From positions 19,294 to 83,293 of the forward strand of contig JAJPHL010000051.1 of assembly GCA_021325275.1 (NCBI GenBank): a stretch of 64,000 bases of DNA, given 5' to 3'. The stretch is from Terriglobia bacterium (GTDB lineage: Bacteria; Acidobacteriota; Terriglobia; JAJPHL01). The notes beneath the pieces were generated by a model, which had not been told where the DNA came from, did no database searches, and worked only from the letters and a program-made list of their open reading frames with translations. Position numbers and translations under genes: made by a program. Of the stretch, positions 51,982-61,120 are shown in pieces (the first letter of the stretch is position 1; the number at the start of each line of letters is the position of its first letter).

Positions 51982-53702
51982 GCGGGGATCCCCTGTGGAA
52001 CTTCCAGCGTAACGGTGCTGCCGCGTGAACTGGAATCGATGCGTAGCGCCGCTTCGTCGCCGTAAGAAAGATGGAGCCGCTTGCGGACGTTGTCCAAACC
52101 CACGGCGCCGTCGCGACCGTCGTGAAATCCCGGGCCGTCGTCGCCAACTTCCACGATCAACGTGTGACCCGTAACGCGCGCTCGCAATCGCACGGTCCCA
52201 CCGTTAACACGTCCCGCAATGCCGTGCTTCACCGCGTTCTCGACCAGCGGCTCGATCGACAGCACCGGGATCAGGATCGCCTCGGCCGCCGGGTCGATCT
52301 CGATTCTCGTGCTCAGGCGTTCGCCCAAACGAAGTTTTTCGATTTCGAGATACGCTCTCACGATCTTCATTTCCTCGGCGAGCGCGATGAAGCTGCGATC
52401 GGTTTGCAGGAAGTAGCGGAAAATGTCGGCGAGATCGAGTGTCATGCGGCGCGCGTCCGCGGCTTCGCGGGGAATCGTCCCGTAGAGGGTGTTCAAGGAG
52501 TTGAACAAGAAATGTGGATTGATCTGCGATTGCAGCGCGCGCAACTCCGCTTGCGAAACCAGGCGCTGCAGTTCGGAATGGCGCAGGCGCTCCACTTCCT
52601 CTACGATCACCGCGCCCAGTTTGGCGAGTTCCTGCAAGTCTTCGCTCAAGTACAAGCGGCCGCCCTTGCGGCGCCCCAGCAGCAAACGCGCTTCGTCGCC
52701 CTTCGCAAATCGCAAAGGCACGGAAGCTTCGACCCACGAGGCGTCTTGGCCCTCACTGCCGATCGCGAATTCGTCGGTGCCAAAGAATCCACCGATCAAT
52801 CGCGCGGCGTGCTCCACCAAATCTTGTTCGCTGGCCGCGCGAACACCGGCATCGCCGATCGCCGCGATGACCGGCTCGCGCGCCGGCCGCCGGAAGACTT
52901 TGCGCGTCAGCAGCAGTTGCATGCGTCCGCCGAATGTCGCCAACATGATCAGCAGGAAACATCCGCCGGCGATCAGCAATCCTTGGAGGAAGGGATTGCC
53001 CGCCGCGTGTTGCAGCAGATGAAAACGCAGGTCGAGGAAGATTCCCAGCGCGATCGTCCCGCCGGCCAGCGCGCTGTTTACAACAAAGCGCAGAAAAGCA
53101 TCGAGGAGGAGAAATCGGTAATCCTGCAGCAACACGTAAAGGGCGAGCGGAATGCCCGCGTGGTGAAAGACCAATTCGCCCGACCACGCGCCCGCCGGAT
53201 GTGCCGCGCCGAAATGCAAAAAAGAAATCGAAAAGAGAAACAGACACATGCTGGCGAGCGGCGCCGGCATTCCCTGGCGTCCCAGGCCGGCGGCGAGGGT
53301 AAGCGCTCCGAAGCCGATGGTGATCATCCACAACGCGATCACGTGAAGGTTGGGACCGGCGTTCGCGAGCTCCGCGATGTGCAGCGCAACGGCCACGCCG
53401 GCGAGGACGTATCCGGCCATCGAAAGGGCTTTCCGGCGATTTCCGAGCGCGAGATGCAGCAATACCGCCGGCAACGTGCTCAGCACGGAAAAACTGAACG
53501 CGGCCCAGGCGGCTGCAGCGCGACTTCCCTGGGGCGTGCCTAAAACCGCGAGCGATCCCGCGTTCCACAGCAGCGCGAGCACGGCGGCGCACACCGCGAG
53601 GCGGTTCGACCGGCGGTCGCGCAAGACGAGCACCAGGAAGCCGGCAAAGAGCAACACGCCGACCGAATGCCCAATGGTATTGATGAGCAGTGGCTCGTTC
53701 AT
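51978..53702 (-). CDS. LytS-like sensor histidine kinase
   Basis: The 574-residue kinase has about seven to eight TM helices in residues ~10-290, a GAF-like domain at ~300-380 (EQDLVEHAARLIGGFFGTDEF), then LRALQSQINPHFLFNSLNTLYG, the phospho-accepting His motif of the LytS/YehU class. A short ATPase domain follows with VENAVKHGIAGRVNGG and VGDDGPGFHDGRDGAVGLDNVRKRL. The signal is unknown; the multi-helix sensor suggests a membrane or small-molecule cue. It is translationally coupled to the LytTR regulator. Confidence 0.92.
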   Translation of the reverse strand: MNEPLLINTIGHSVGVLLFAGFLVLVLRDRRSNRLAVCAAVLALLWNAGSLAVLGTPQGSRAAAAWAAFSFSVLSTLPAVLLHLALGNRRKALSMAGYVLAGVAVALHIAELANAGPNLHVIALWMITIGFGALTLAAGLGRQGMPAPLASMCLFLFSISFLHFGAAHPAGAWSGELVFHHAGIPLALYVLLQDYRFLLLDAFLRFVVNSALAGGTIALGIFLDLRFHLLQHAAGNPFLQGLLIAGGCFLLIMLATFGGRMQLLLTRKVFRRPAREPVIAAIGDAGVRAASEQDLVEHAARLIGGFFGTDEFAIGSEGQDASWVEASVPLRFAKGDEARLLLGRRKGGRLYLSEDLQELAKLGAVIVEEVERLRHSELQRLVSQAELRALQSQINPHFLFNSLNTLYGTIPREAADARRMTLDLADIFRYFLQTDRSFIALAEEMKIVRAYLEIEKLRLGERLSTRIEIDPAAEAILIPVLSIEPLVENAVKHGIAGRVNGGTVRLRARVTGHTLIVEVGDDGPGFHDGRDGAVGLDNVRKRLHLSYGDEAALRIDSSSRGSTVTLEVPQGIPA

Positions 53703-53761
53703 GGCGACGAAATCATTGTGTCATGATTTGTGCCGCTGCCCGTTGGGAGTGCGCCGGCGGC

Positions 53762-55351
53762 TTACGCCCCCGCTGCCGGCATGGCTTCCCAGAATTTCCG
53801 GATCTCACTGCGCGGATCGTTTTCCACACGGACTTCGCGATCGAAAATCATCGTGGGGCGCGACTTCGCGTCGTACGCCGGCCAATGCGGGACCGACGGA
53901 TGGTTGGGATTCGCGTTTTTCGCCATGGCGATCCAGGAATTGGCGAAGCGCGTCCACAGCGCGCGCTGTTGCGGCGCGCCCGCGCCGCCCACACCGTCGC
54001 GATAACTGTTGAACGACGCCGAAACGTCGGTGCCGTGTACCGCGCCGAACACGCCGCCGAAGCCCCAGCTCGGATAGGTCCACAGATACATATACGCCGG
54101 CGCCTTGCCCGCCGCGGCCTTGCGTTCCGCCTGCGTATTCGCACTGCGCCGCGATCCGGCGTCGGTGAGAATCTGCGCCTGGACCAAGTACGGCGATTTG
54201 TCCGGGTAACGATCACGATACAGCGCGATCATTTCGTCGGCTTTCGCGCCGTAACGTTGCGTCATCATCTGCTTCAAGCCGTCTTCGGTGAGATCGAAGT
54301 TGGTCAAGCGCAGCGCGGCGTCTTCCAGCGTGTTTGAAATAACGATCGGCACATCCGCCGATTCCGGCGGCGCCACCGGATCAAATGGATGATGCGGGAG
54401 GAACTTACCGTCGACCACGGGGCTGAACGCCGCGCCCGTCAGCGACGTTTGCGCTTCGAGAATCTGTTGCCACGGCAGCTTTTGGATCGCCGGAATGTCG
54501 CCCTTGGAAATTCCCAGTTTGCCCAACAACATTTCCGCCGACTTGGTGGCGGCCTCGCGCGTCGCCGAACGCAGCGCCGATCCGCTCTGAATGCCCGCGC
54601 TATGGAACAGACCTTTCGCTGAAGGAATCGCCAGCATCGTCGAGGTTTTCGCTCCACCACCCGACTGACCGAAGATCATCACCTTGCTGGGATCGCCGCC
54701 AAAATTTTCGATATTGTCGCGCACCCATTCAAGCGACGCCACCAAGTCCATCATGCCAACCACGCCCGCCATCGCGAACTCGGGCGGCGCGCCCAAATCC
54801 GCCAGATGACAGTAGCCGAAGCTGGCCAAGCGATGATTCACCGTCACCACCACCACGTCGCCGAGGCGCGCAAGCTGCGTGCCGTCGTATTGCGGACCGT
54901 TGCCCGATCCCGTCGCGTATCCGCCGCCGTGAAACGACACCAGCACGGCGCGCTTCGCGCCGTCCTTTAGTCCAGGGGTCCACACGTTGAGCGTGAGCAC
55001 GTCTTCGCCCATGCCGGTGCCATAGTGAAGATCCCACTGGATCAATTGACCGTAGTCGCCGGTGGGCGGCGAAATGGTCTGCGGCGAGATTTGGCCGTAC
55101 GCATAGCACTCGCGCACGCCGGTCCACGCGGCCGGTTTTTTCGGCGGCATGTAGCGATTTTTTCCGGCCGTCGACGCGCCGTAAGGAATGCCTTTGAATT
55201 CCTTGATCGTGGTGTTGGCGATTCCCTGCACTTTGCCGTACTGCGTGTCGGCGGTGTGGAACAACTCGCCACGCTGCGCGCGGGCAAAACCTCCGGCGGT
55301 TAGCGCGGCGCCGGCTCCCAAAGTTGCCATGAACGATCGGCGGCTGGTCAT
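53762..55351 (-). CDS. Carboxylesterase (type B), Tat-exported
   Basis: From ATG 55351 the 529-residue enzyme starts TSRRSFMATLGAGAALTAG, a twin-arginine signal. It has the alpha/beta-hydrolase elements of type-B esterases: FKGIPYG, EDVLTLNVWTP, the oxyanion loop FHGGGYATGSG, and the nucleophile Ser230 in FGQSGGGAKT. This is a variant, since most members have G-E-S-A-G. The acidic partner is probably in the NTLEDAALR region and the His in FGAVHGTDV. Natural substrates are unknown. Confidence 0.92.
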   Translation of the reverse strand: MTSRRSFMATLGAGAALTAGGFARAQRGELFHTADTQYGKVQGIANTTIKEFKGIPYGASTAGKNRYMPPKKPAAWTGVRECYAYGQISPQTISPPTGDYGQLIQWDLHYGTGMGEDVLTLNVWTPGLKDGAKRAVLVSFHGGGYATGSGNGPQYDGTQLARLGDVVVVTVNHRLASFGYCHLADLGAPPEFAMAGVVGMMDLVASLEWVRDNIENFGGDPSKVMIFGQSGGGAKTSTMLAIPSAKGLFHSAGIQSGSALRSATREAATKSAEMLLGKLGISKGDIPAIQKLPWQQILEAQTSLTGAAFSPVVDGKFLPHHPFDPVAPPESADVPIVISNTLEDAALRLTNFDLTEDGLKQMMTQRYGAKADEMIALYRDRYPDKSPYLVQAQILTDAGSRRSANTQAERKAAAGKAPAYMYLWTYPSWGFGGVFGAVHGTDVSASFNSYRDGVGGAGAPQQRALWTRFANSWIAMAKNANPNHPSVPHWPAYDAKSRPTMIFDREVRVENDPRSEIRKFWEAMPAAGA

Positions 55352-55489
55352 GTGGAAAAATCCTTTCGCTCGCAAGTGTGAATCTCGCAGACGAGTATAG
55401 ACCACACGCGCGGCATTGGAAGACGTAGCTGCACTATAAAGCGATCTAGCCGGGCTACACAGTTTCCACGGCGTGGTATGCTGTTTTCA

Positions 55490-56008
55490 ATGGCCGATCA
55501 CGAACATCAAGAGGGCGTTTTCAAAGTTACCGACCGCCGCAAATTCACTTCCGAAGGCGAGCTACGCGACCCTTCGGACACTGCGAAAGAAACGGCGGCC
55601 GCACCGCCACCTCCTCCGCCGGCGCCCGAGGCCCCGAGGCAAGCGATGCCGGCCGCGCCACCCCCGCCGCCAACCGAGCCGGCCGACGACGGCGATCCCG
55701 CGTTCGAACGCGTGATCCTCTCGTTCGCACAAACGGCGATGATGCAACTGGGACTCGTAGCGATGGATCCCGGCCAACCTTATGAGCCCGACTTGATGGG
55801 CGCGCGCGAAACGATCGACATGCTGGCCGTGCTCGAACGCAAGACGCGCGGCAATCTGAACGCACGCGAAAAACGCCTGATCAGCGAAACTCTTCACGAA
55901 TTACAGCTTGCATTCGTCGGCGTACAGCGCAACATGGTGGGTCCAAATATGATGGGTCCAAACATGTCCGGTCCAAACATGGCCGGTCCCCGCAGCGGCC
56001 CGCTGTGA
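55490..56008 (+). CDS. DUF1844 family protein with NMxGP repeats
   Basis: The 172-residue protein has a charged start (DHEHQEGVFKVTDRRKFTSEGEL), a proline-rich linker (~45-65) and the DUF1844 domain: ILSFAQTAMMQLGL, PDLMGARETIDMLAVLERKTRGNL, EKRLISETLHELQLAFV. The end has four N-M-x-G-P units encoded by tandem 15-base repeats (55930-55989). The function of DUF1844 is not established. Its stop overlaps the next gene's GTG by four bases, and the three genes to 57731 form an operon. Confidence 0.88.
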   Translation: MADHEHQEGVFKVTDRRKFTSEGELRDPSDTAKETAAAPPPPPPAPEAPRQAMPAAPPPPPTEPADDGDPAFERVILSFAQTAMMQLGLVAMDPGQPYEPDLMGARETIDMLAVLERKTRGNLNAREKRLISETLHELQLAFVGVQRNMVGPNMMGPNMSGPNMAGPRSGPL

Positions 56009-56790
56009 GAGCCACGCTCACCGTCTTGGGATCGGGCACGTCGATGGGCGTGCCGACCATCGGTTGTGCCTGCGCCGTCTGCCGTTCCACCGACCCTCGC
56101 GACAAACGTACCCGCCCTTCGGTAAAGCTCGACTTCACCGATCAGATGGGCGCGCCGCGCACCATCGTCATCGACACCAGCCCCGATTTTCGCGCACAAG
56201 CTCTGCGCGAAAACGTTACGCGCGTCGACGCGGTGTTGTTCACGCACGCCCACGCCGATCACATTTTGGGTCTCGACGACATTCGCGCGTTCAACTTTCA
56301 TCAACGCGCGCGCATTCCCGTATACGCCAACGCGCCGGCGCTCGACACGATTCGCAAGACGTTTCATTACATCTTTGATGAAGCGCCCGCGCCGAGTGCG
56401 ATTCCGCTGATCGATCTGCACGAAGTTCGCGGGCCGATCGAATTGTTCGGCGCCACGTTCACGCCGGTCCCGGTATTTCACGGAAAGCTCGAGGTGCTCG
56501 GCTATCTTTTCGGACGCAACGCGTATCTCACCGACTTCAACGTGATCCCCGAGGCGTCGCTACCGATGCTCCACAGCCTCGACGTGCTTTTTCTCGACGC
56601 TCTCCGCGACGCCGCGCACAACACACATTGCACCATCGCCGAAGCGCTGGACTACGCCGCGCGACTAGCGCCCAAAGCCGCTTACTTCACGCACATGAAT
56701 CATGAAGTGAGTCACGCCGCGGTGAGCGAGCGATTGCCCGCGGGCGTTTTTCTTTCCTACGACGGACTAAAGCTCGAGGTCGAGTTGTGA
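56005..56790 (+). CDS. PhnP-like metallo-beta-lactamase-fold hydrolase
   Basis: The 261-residue protein starts LTVLGSGTSMGVPTIGCACAVC. It has the metal motif THAHADHILGLDDIRAFN, a later GYLFGRNAYLTDFN with metal-binding Asp, LFLDALRD, and FTHMNHEVSH near the end. This is the PhnP / cyclic phosphodiesterase branch of the MBL fold, and it keeps the G-C-x-C-x-x-C zinc-site opening. The biological substrate is not known. It is coupled to DUF1844 upstream and ribF downstream by 4-base overlaps. Confidence 0.9.
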   Translation: MRATLTVLGSGTSMGVPTIGCACAVCRSTDPRDKRTRPSVKLDFTDQMGAPRTIVIDTSPDFRAQALRENVTRVDAVLFTHAHADHILGLDDIRAFNFHQRARIPVYANAPALDTIRKTFHYIFDEAPAPSAIPLIDLHEVRGPIELFGATFTPVPVFHGKLEVLGYLFGRNAYLTDFNVIPEASLPMLHSLDVLFLDALRDAAHNTHCTIAEALDYAARLAPKAAYFTHMNHEVSHAAVSERLPAGVFLSYDGLKLEVEL

Positions 56791-57731
56791 GCCTTCAAAT
56801 CTGGCGTGCACTCGAGGAGCTGCCGAAGGGATCCGATCGCGCCGTCGTGACCATCGGCAATTTCGACGGCGTACACATCGGCCATCGCTTCTTATTCGAT
56901 GAAGTGCGCAAGCGAGCCACGGCGTCGGGCGCACGCGCCGTCGCTGTGACGTTCGATCCGCATCCGGTGCACGTGCTGGCGCCCGATCGCGAGTTGAAAT
57001 TGCTGACACCGATGCCGGAGCGCCTGCGATTGTTTGCGGAGTGCGGACTTGATGGTGTCCTCGTGCTTCGCTTCGACGACGCGTTGGCCGCGGTTTCGGG
57101 CGAGGATTTCGTCCGCGACATCTTGGTAAACGGCTTGCGCGCGCGCGAAATTCTGGTGGGCCGCGATTTTCGCTTCGGATGGCGCGCCGCGGGTAATGTC
57201 GCTTTGCTGGAGCGCATGGGCGCGCAACACGATTTCCGGATGACGCCCGTGGCACCGCTCGAAAAACGCGGCGGCATTGTCAGCAGCACACGCATCCGCC
57301 AACTGATCGCCGGCGGATCGGTGGCCGCGGCCGCGCGATTCCTTGGGCGTCGATATTCCGTTGAAGGCGCGATCGCGCCGGGGCGCGGCCTCGGCAGCCG
57401 CGCGACCGTTCCCACACTGAACCTCGCGCCGTACGCCGAGTTGTTGCCGCGCCGCGGCGTCTACGTGACGCGCACGTGTTGCGGTGATCACGAAGGCGTG
57501 TCCGTCACGAACATCGGCACGAATCCCACGGTCGGCGAAACGCAGTTGCATTTGGAATCGCATTTTCTCGATGCGCCTCCGGTCGGCTGGACGGCGGCTG
57601 ATCGCATGCGCGTGATCTTCTATTTCCGCATTCGCGACGAGATCAAGTTTCCATCGGTCGACGTGCTCCGCGCGCGGATCGGCCAGGACATCGCTTTCTC
57701 CCGCAAGTATTTTTTAGAAACCGGCTGCTAA
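56787..57731 (+). CDS. ribF: Bifunctional riboflavin kinase / FAD synthetase
   Basis: The 314-residue protein has the nucleotidyltransferase domain first: VTIGNFDGVHIGHRFLFDEV, VTFDPHPVHVL, GRDFRFGWRAAGNVALL, IVSSTRIRQLIAGG. The riboflavin kinase domain follows: GRGLGSRATVPTLNLAP, YVTRT, VTNIGTNPTVG, LESHFLD, and a C-terminal FRIRDEIKFPSVDVLRARIGQDIA. It makes FMN and then FAD. The start is GTG 56787, overlapping the PhnP-like stop. Confidence 0.95.
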   Translation: MSLQIWRALEELPKGSDRAVVTIGNFDGVHIGHRFLFDEVRKRATASGARAVAVTFDPHPVHVLAPDRELKLLTPMPERLRLFAECGLDGVLVLRFDDALAAVSGEDFVRDILVNGLRAREILVGRDFRFGWRAAGNVALLERMGAQHDFRMTPVAPLEKRGGIVSSTRIRQLIAGGSVAAAARFLGRRYSVEGAIAPGRGLGSRATVPTLNLAPYAELLPRRGVYVTRTCCGDHEGVSVTNIGTNPTVGETQLHLESHFLDAPPVGWTAADRMRVIFYFRIRDEIKFPSVDVLRARIGQDIAFSRKYFLETGC

Positions 57732-57804
57732 ATCAACGTTAAGAATGAGCCGCGACAGTTGTAGAGCTTCGGAGCGGTTCGTACGGCTCGATCACCGTCG
57801 CCGC

Positions 57805-59010
57805 TTATGACACCGCTTCTTCGAGCTTGTCGACAATCACGTCGCCGATAGCCAGCGATGCGGTGGCCGCGGGACTCGGCGCATTGATCACGTGAACGGC
57901 GCGGTTCGACACTTGAAATTCGAAATCCTCCACCAACGATCCTTCCGGCGATAGCGCCTGCGCGCGCACGCCCGATCCCGATGTTTGCAAATCGTCGAAC
58001 CTTAATTCCGGAATCAACGTTTGCGCGGACTCGATGAACAATCGCGTGGAAAAAGACCGCCGCATTTCCTGAAAGCACATGCGCGGATACTTGAAGAGAA
58101 ATCGCCAAGTGCCGGAATAGGTCACCGCGTCGAGCATGTCGAAGAAATTGATGTCGGTCTTTTTGTATCCCTCGCGCGCGAGCGCCAGAACCGCGTTCGG
58201 CCCCGCCTCGACGCCTTCGCGTCCCGCCGTGACCATGCGCGTCATGTGCACACCGAGAAACGGAAAGCGCGGATCGGCGACCGGATAGATCAAGCCGCGA
58301 ACCAGAAATTCACGTTCCGGTCTCAGCTTGTAGTATTCACCGCGAAACGGAACAATGCGCGTGGCACGCTGTTCGCCGGCCATTCTCGCGGTGCGATCGG
58401 CGAACAAGCCCGTGCAGTTTACAAGCGCATCGCCGCGAAACTCGCCCGCGGTGGTCTCGGCGATCCACTCGCCGCTGACTCTACGCAGCGATTCGATTTT
58501 CGCGTTGCAGACCACGCGGCTGGTTGCCGATGCCCCAATTTTCTGCGCCAGCACCTTGCACACGCTTCGGTAGTCGACGATTCCCTCCTCCGGCACTTGC
58601 AACGCGGCGCGGCCGCCGACGTGCGGTTCCACTTCGCGCATTTGTTCGGGCTTCAGGATTCGCAATCCGGAGAGGCCGTTGGCCGTTCCGCGCTCTTGCA
58701 TCGCAGGCAGCCGCGCAATTTGCTCGTCGGTGGAAGCCACCACGAGCATTCCGCAAATACTGTGCGCCACGTTGTTCTCTTGGCAAAACTCCACCATGCG
58801 GCGGATGCCCGTCCGCGCGAGTTTGGCGCGCGCGCTGCCGGGCTTGTAGACGAGTCCGCTGTGCAGGACACCGCTGTTGCGGCCGGTTTGATGCGCGCAC
58901 ACGGCCGCTTCCTTCTCGAGCACGATGACTTCGTCGTCAGGATGGCGCAGGGTGAGGTTCCAGGCCGTCGCGAGTCCGACAATCCCGCCGCCTGCAATGA
59001 GGATTTTCAT
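57805..59010 (-). CDS. lhgO: L-2-hydroxyglutarate oxidase
   Basis: This 401-residue FAD-dependent oxidoreductase of the DAO fold has ILIAGGGIVGLATAWNL (dinucleotide-binding), VCAHQTGRNSGVLHSGLVYKPGS, the typical LhgO stretch, FRGEYYKLRPE, LIYPVADPRFPFLGVHMTR and a C-terminal SGVRAQALSPEGSLVEDF ... NAPSPAATASLAIG. It oxidises L-2-hydroxyglutarate to 2-oxoglutarate. It begins directly after the stop of the dehydrogenase gene (TAAATG), so the two are co-translated. Confidence 0.93.
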   Translation of the reverse strand: MKILIAGGGIVGLATAWNLTLRHPDDEVIVLEKEAAVCAHQTGRNSGVLHSGLVYKPGSARAKLARTGIRRMVEFCQENNVAHSICGMLVVASTDEQIARLPAMQERGTANGLSGLRILKPEQMREVEPHVGGRAALQVPEEGIVDYRSVCKVLAQKIGASATSRVVCNAKIESLRRVSGEWIAETTAGEFRGDALVNCTGLFADRTARMAGEQRATRIVPFRGEYYKLRPEREFLVRGLIYPVADPRFPFLGVHMTRMVTAGREGVEAGPNAVLALAREGYKKTDINFFDMLDAVTYSGTWRFLFKYPRMCFQEMRRSFSTRLFIESAQTLIPELRFDDLQTSGSGVRAQALSPEGSLVEDFEFQVSNRAVHVINAPSPAATASLAIGDVIVDKLEEAVS

Positions 59011-60066
59011 TTAAATGCGCGCGGCGATCCAGTCGCCGGCTTCTTTCGTGCCGAGCTTTCCACCGATATCACTGGTGCATTGCTTTTCTCGCACCGAAGC
59101 CAACACGGCTGCATCGATGAGCCGGGCACAATCGGTGAGGCCGATGTGTTCCAGCATCAACGCCGACGTGCGGACCGCGCCGACCGGATTGGCCACGTTT
59201 TTTCCGGCTAACGGCGGCGCCGATCCGTGCACCGGCTCGAACAATCCAATGCTGCCGGGATGAATATTGCCGCTCGCGACCATGCCGAGCCCGCCTTCGA
59301 GCGCCGCGGCAAGATCGGTGAGCAGATCGCCGAACATGTTGCACGTCACGATCACATCGAAATCCGCGGGACGCAGGACCATTTCCATCGCCAGCGTGTC
59401 CGCGAACAAGTGTTGCGCGGAGATATCCGGACATTCCGCCGCGACCAGTTTGAAGACGCGCTGCCACAACCCATGACCGAACTTCAGCACGTTCGATTTA
59501 TCCGCCATGCATACTCTTTTCGCGCCACTTTGCCTGGCGTACTCGAAGGCGTAGCGGATCACGCGCTCAACGCCCTTGCGCGTGTTCACGTCCTCTTGGG
59601 TGGCGACTTCGTCCGGCGTATCTTTCTTGAAACATCCGCCCATGCCCGCGTAGAGTCCTTCGGTGTTCTCGCGAATCACCGTGAAATTCACTTGCGACTC
59701 GCTGGTATCGCGCAGCGGGCACAGGCGACGATCGAGCAATCTTGCGGGACGCAGATTCACGTACAGATCGAGTTGAAACCGCATCGCCAGCAGGATTTCC
59801 GCGGCGTGGCGATTTTCCGGGACGCGCGGGTCGCCAACCGCGCCAAAGAGGATCGCATCGAAATTCTCGCGCAGCATCGCGATCGCGCCGGGCGGCAGCG
59901 TGACGCCTTCGCGCAAATACTTTTCGGCGCCCCAATCGAATTCGGTGAATTCCAGGCGCGCGCCCGCTTTCCGAGCGGCAGCGGCTGAGACTTTTACGGC
60001 TTCTCGGATGACTTCGGGACCAATACCGTCGCCTGGAACGACGGCGATTTTTCGTGCGTGGGACAC
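59011..60066 (-). CDS. Isopropylmalate/isocitrate dehydrogenase family protein
   Basis: The 351-residue enzyme starts KIAVVPGDGIGPEVIREAV. It has VIRENTEGLYAGMGG, VNTRKGVERVIRYAFEYA, the catalytic Lys in MADKSNVLKFGHGLW, the metal-binding VIVTCNMFGDLLTDLAAAL and FEPVHGSAPPLAGK for NAD. The R-E-N-T-E-G-x-Y loop is of isocitrate, tartrate or actinobacterial-LeuB type, not the R-E-L-T-G-G-I-Y of classic LeuB. So 3-isopropylmalate, homoisocitrate or tartrate are all possible substrates. Coupling to L-2-hydroxyglutarate oxidase may reflect removal of a side product. Confidence 0.88.
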   Translation of the reverse strand: MSHARKIAVVPGDGIGPEVIREAVKVSAAAARKAGARLEFTEFDWGAEKYLREGVTLPPGAIAMLRENFDAILFGAVGDPRVPENRHAAEILLAMRFQLDLYVNLRPARLLDRRLCPLRDTSESQVNFTVIRENTEGLYAGMGGCFKKDTPDEVATQEDVNTRKGVERVIRYAFEYARQSGAKRVCMADKSNVLKFGHGLWQRVFKLVAAECPDISAQHLFADTLAMEMVLRPADFDVIVTCNMFGDLLTDLAAALEGGLGMVASGNIHPGSIGLFEPVHGSAPPLAGKNVANPVGAVRTSALMLEHIGLTDCARLIDAAVLASVREKQCTSDIGGKLGTKEAGDWIAARI

Positions 60067-60072
60067 TGTGCG

Positions 60073-60447
60073 CTAGGCCGCGGCTTCGCCGGCGAGTTCG
60101 CGCGCCGCCAGCGAGAATGTGAAGCGCGGCGTGGGACGTCCGCGGCCCCAACGACCGAGCGTCCATGCGCCACGGATGTGTTTCACCGCCGCGTGCTCGG
60201 TGAGATCGAGCAGAATTTGGAACTCGCCCGCATAGAACTTTTGCGGAAACGCGACCAGTGCTTTCGGCCCCCACGTAGTTCCGTCTTCGGAGCCGAACAC
60301 GGAAACGTCGAGCGATTCCTGCTCCATTTGGCGCGTGATGCGGAGCGTGAGAAGAAGTTTTTTTCCCGCGGCTGAGCCAAGTTCGACCTCCGGTCCGTTG
60401 CCGGCGGCTTCCACGGATTGTTCGGGAATCAATTTCGCATCGAGCAT
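60073..60447 (-). CDS. Small protein of unknown function
   Basis: The 124-residue product from ATG 60447 follows a strong GAGGGG ribosome site. It is mainly beta (GKKLLLTLRITRQMEQESLDVSVFGSEDG; GEFQILLDLTEHAAVKHIRGAW) and has no signal peptide. I do not recognise a specific family; it looks like a small beta-sandwich. It lies 6 bases upstream of the dehydrogenase gene and is probably in the same operon. On the minus strand its ribosome site lies in a small CCCC...GGGG hairpin. Confidence 0.7.
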   Translation of the reverse strand: MLDAKLIPEQSVEAAGNGPEVELGSAAGKKLLLTLRITRQMEQESLDVSVFGSEDGTTWGPKALVAFPQKFYAGEFQILLDLTEHAAVKHIRGAWTLGRWGRGRPTPRFTFSLAARELAGEAAA

Positions 60448-60642
60448 AAACGGTCCCCTCAAACGGGGCGATAGTCCGAATACACCTTCAAAAACGAAGG
60501 TCCAAGTGAACTGCGGTCCCCTCTACCGGGGAGAGAAATCACTATACCACGCGATGAGGATTTGACGCAGGTTTCAAAGTGCAGCCGGGCCGTTCCGAAG
60601 GATCGTAGCGATTGATCGTAGCGTTTGTGCGATACTACGGGT

Positions 60643-60873
60643 ATGAGGAAGGTTGCCAAACGCCGCGCCGCCCGGCCTATCGACAAAGCCGCCCAAACTG
60701 TTACGGACCTGATTGTGAAGCACTTGGAAACCGTCGAACACGGCGAGCGAAAGCGGCGAATTGCCGCCATTGTAGCGAGAGGAAATTCTATCCGTTCCGC
60801 TGGTTCTTCCGCCATTCCTCAACGGCGCGAAGAAACTCGGGCGATCCATCTTTCAGCCCGGCCTCACGAATGA
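60643..60873 (+). CDS. Small hypothetical protein
   Basis: The frame from ATG 60643 encodes 76 residues: a basic start (RKVAKRRAARPIDKAAQ), a helical part (TVTDLIVKHLETVEHGERKRRIAAIVARG) and a less convincing tail. The first 50 residues look like a real helical protein. The last ~28 overlap the convergent gene at 60788-61027 and may be frame-run-on. No family recognised. Confidence 0.45.
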   Translation: MRKVAKRRAARPIDKAAQTVTDLIVKHLETVEHGERKRRIAAIVARGNSIRSAGSSAIPQRREETRAIHLSARPHE

Positions 60874-61027
60874 TACTCATGAAGGCGCGCTCGTCGCCGT
60901 GTTTGAAGGCTTTGCGGACTGCCTTGAGGAGTTTCTGTCGTTCCGCCGCAGTGACCTTTTGTGAGTCGAGCTTCTTGCCGGCGGTCTCTAGCCGCCTTAT
61001 GTCGTCGATCTCGTCCGATTCGCTCAT
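60788..61027 (-). CDS. Small hypothetical protein
   Basis: This is a 79-residue charged, helical protein (DDIRRLETAGKKLDSQKVTAAERQKLLKAVRKAFKHGDERAFMSIIREAG; EFLRAVEEWRKNQR). GGAGGCACAGGG before the ATG gives a good ribosome site, and composition is that of a real protein. The function is unknown. It is convergent with, and overlaps by 86 bases, the frame at 60643-60873. Confidence 0.65.
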   Translation of the reverse strand: MSESDEIDDIRRLETAGKKLDSQKVTAAERQKLLKAVRKAFKHGDERAFMSIIREAGLKDGSPEFLRAVEEWRKNQRNG

Positions 61028-61120
61028 CCCTGTGCCTCCGGCGTTCGATGTTACCCCAACCTAGCGTCTTCCGTGATGCCAAGACCGTCTTTCCCGTTTG
61101 ACGGAGAATTCGTTTGGTGG

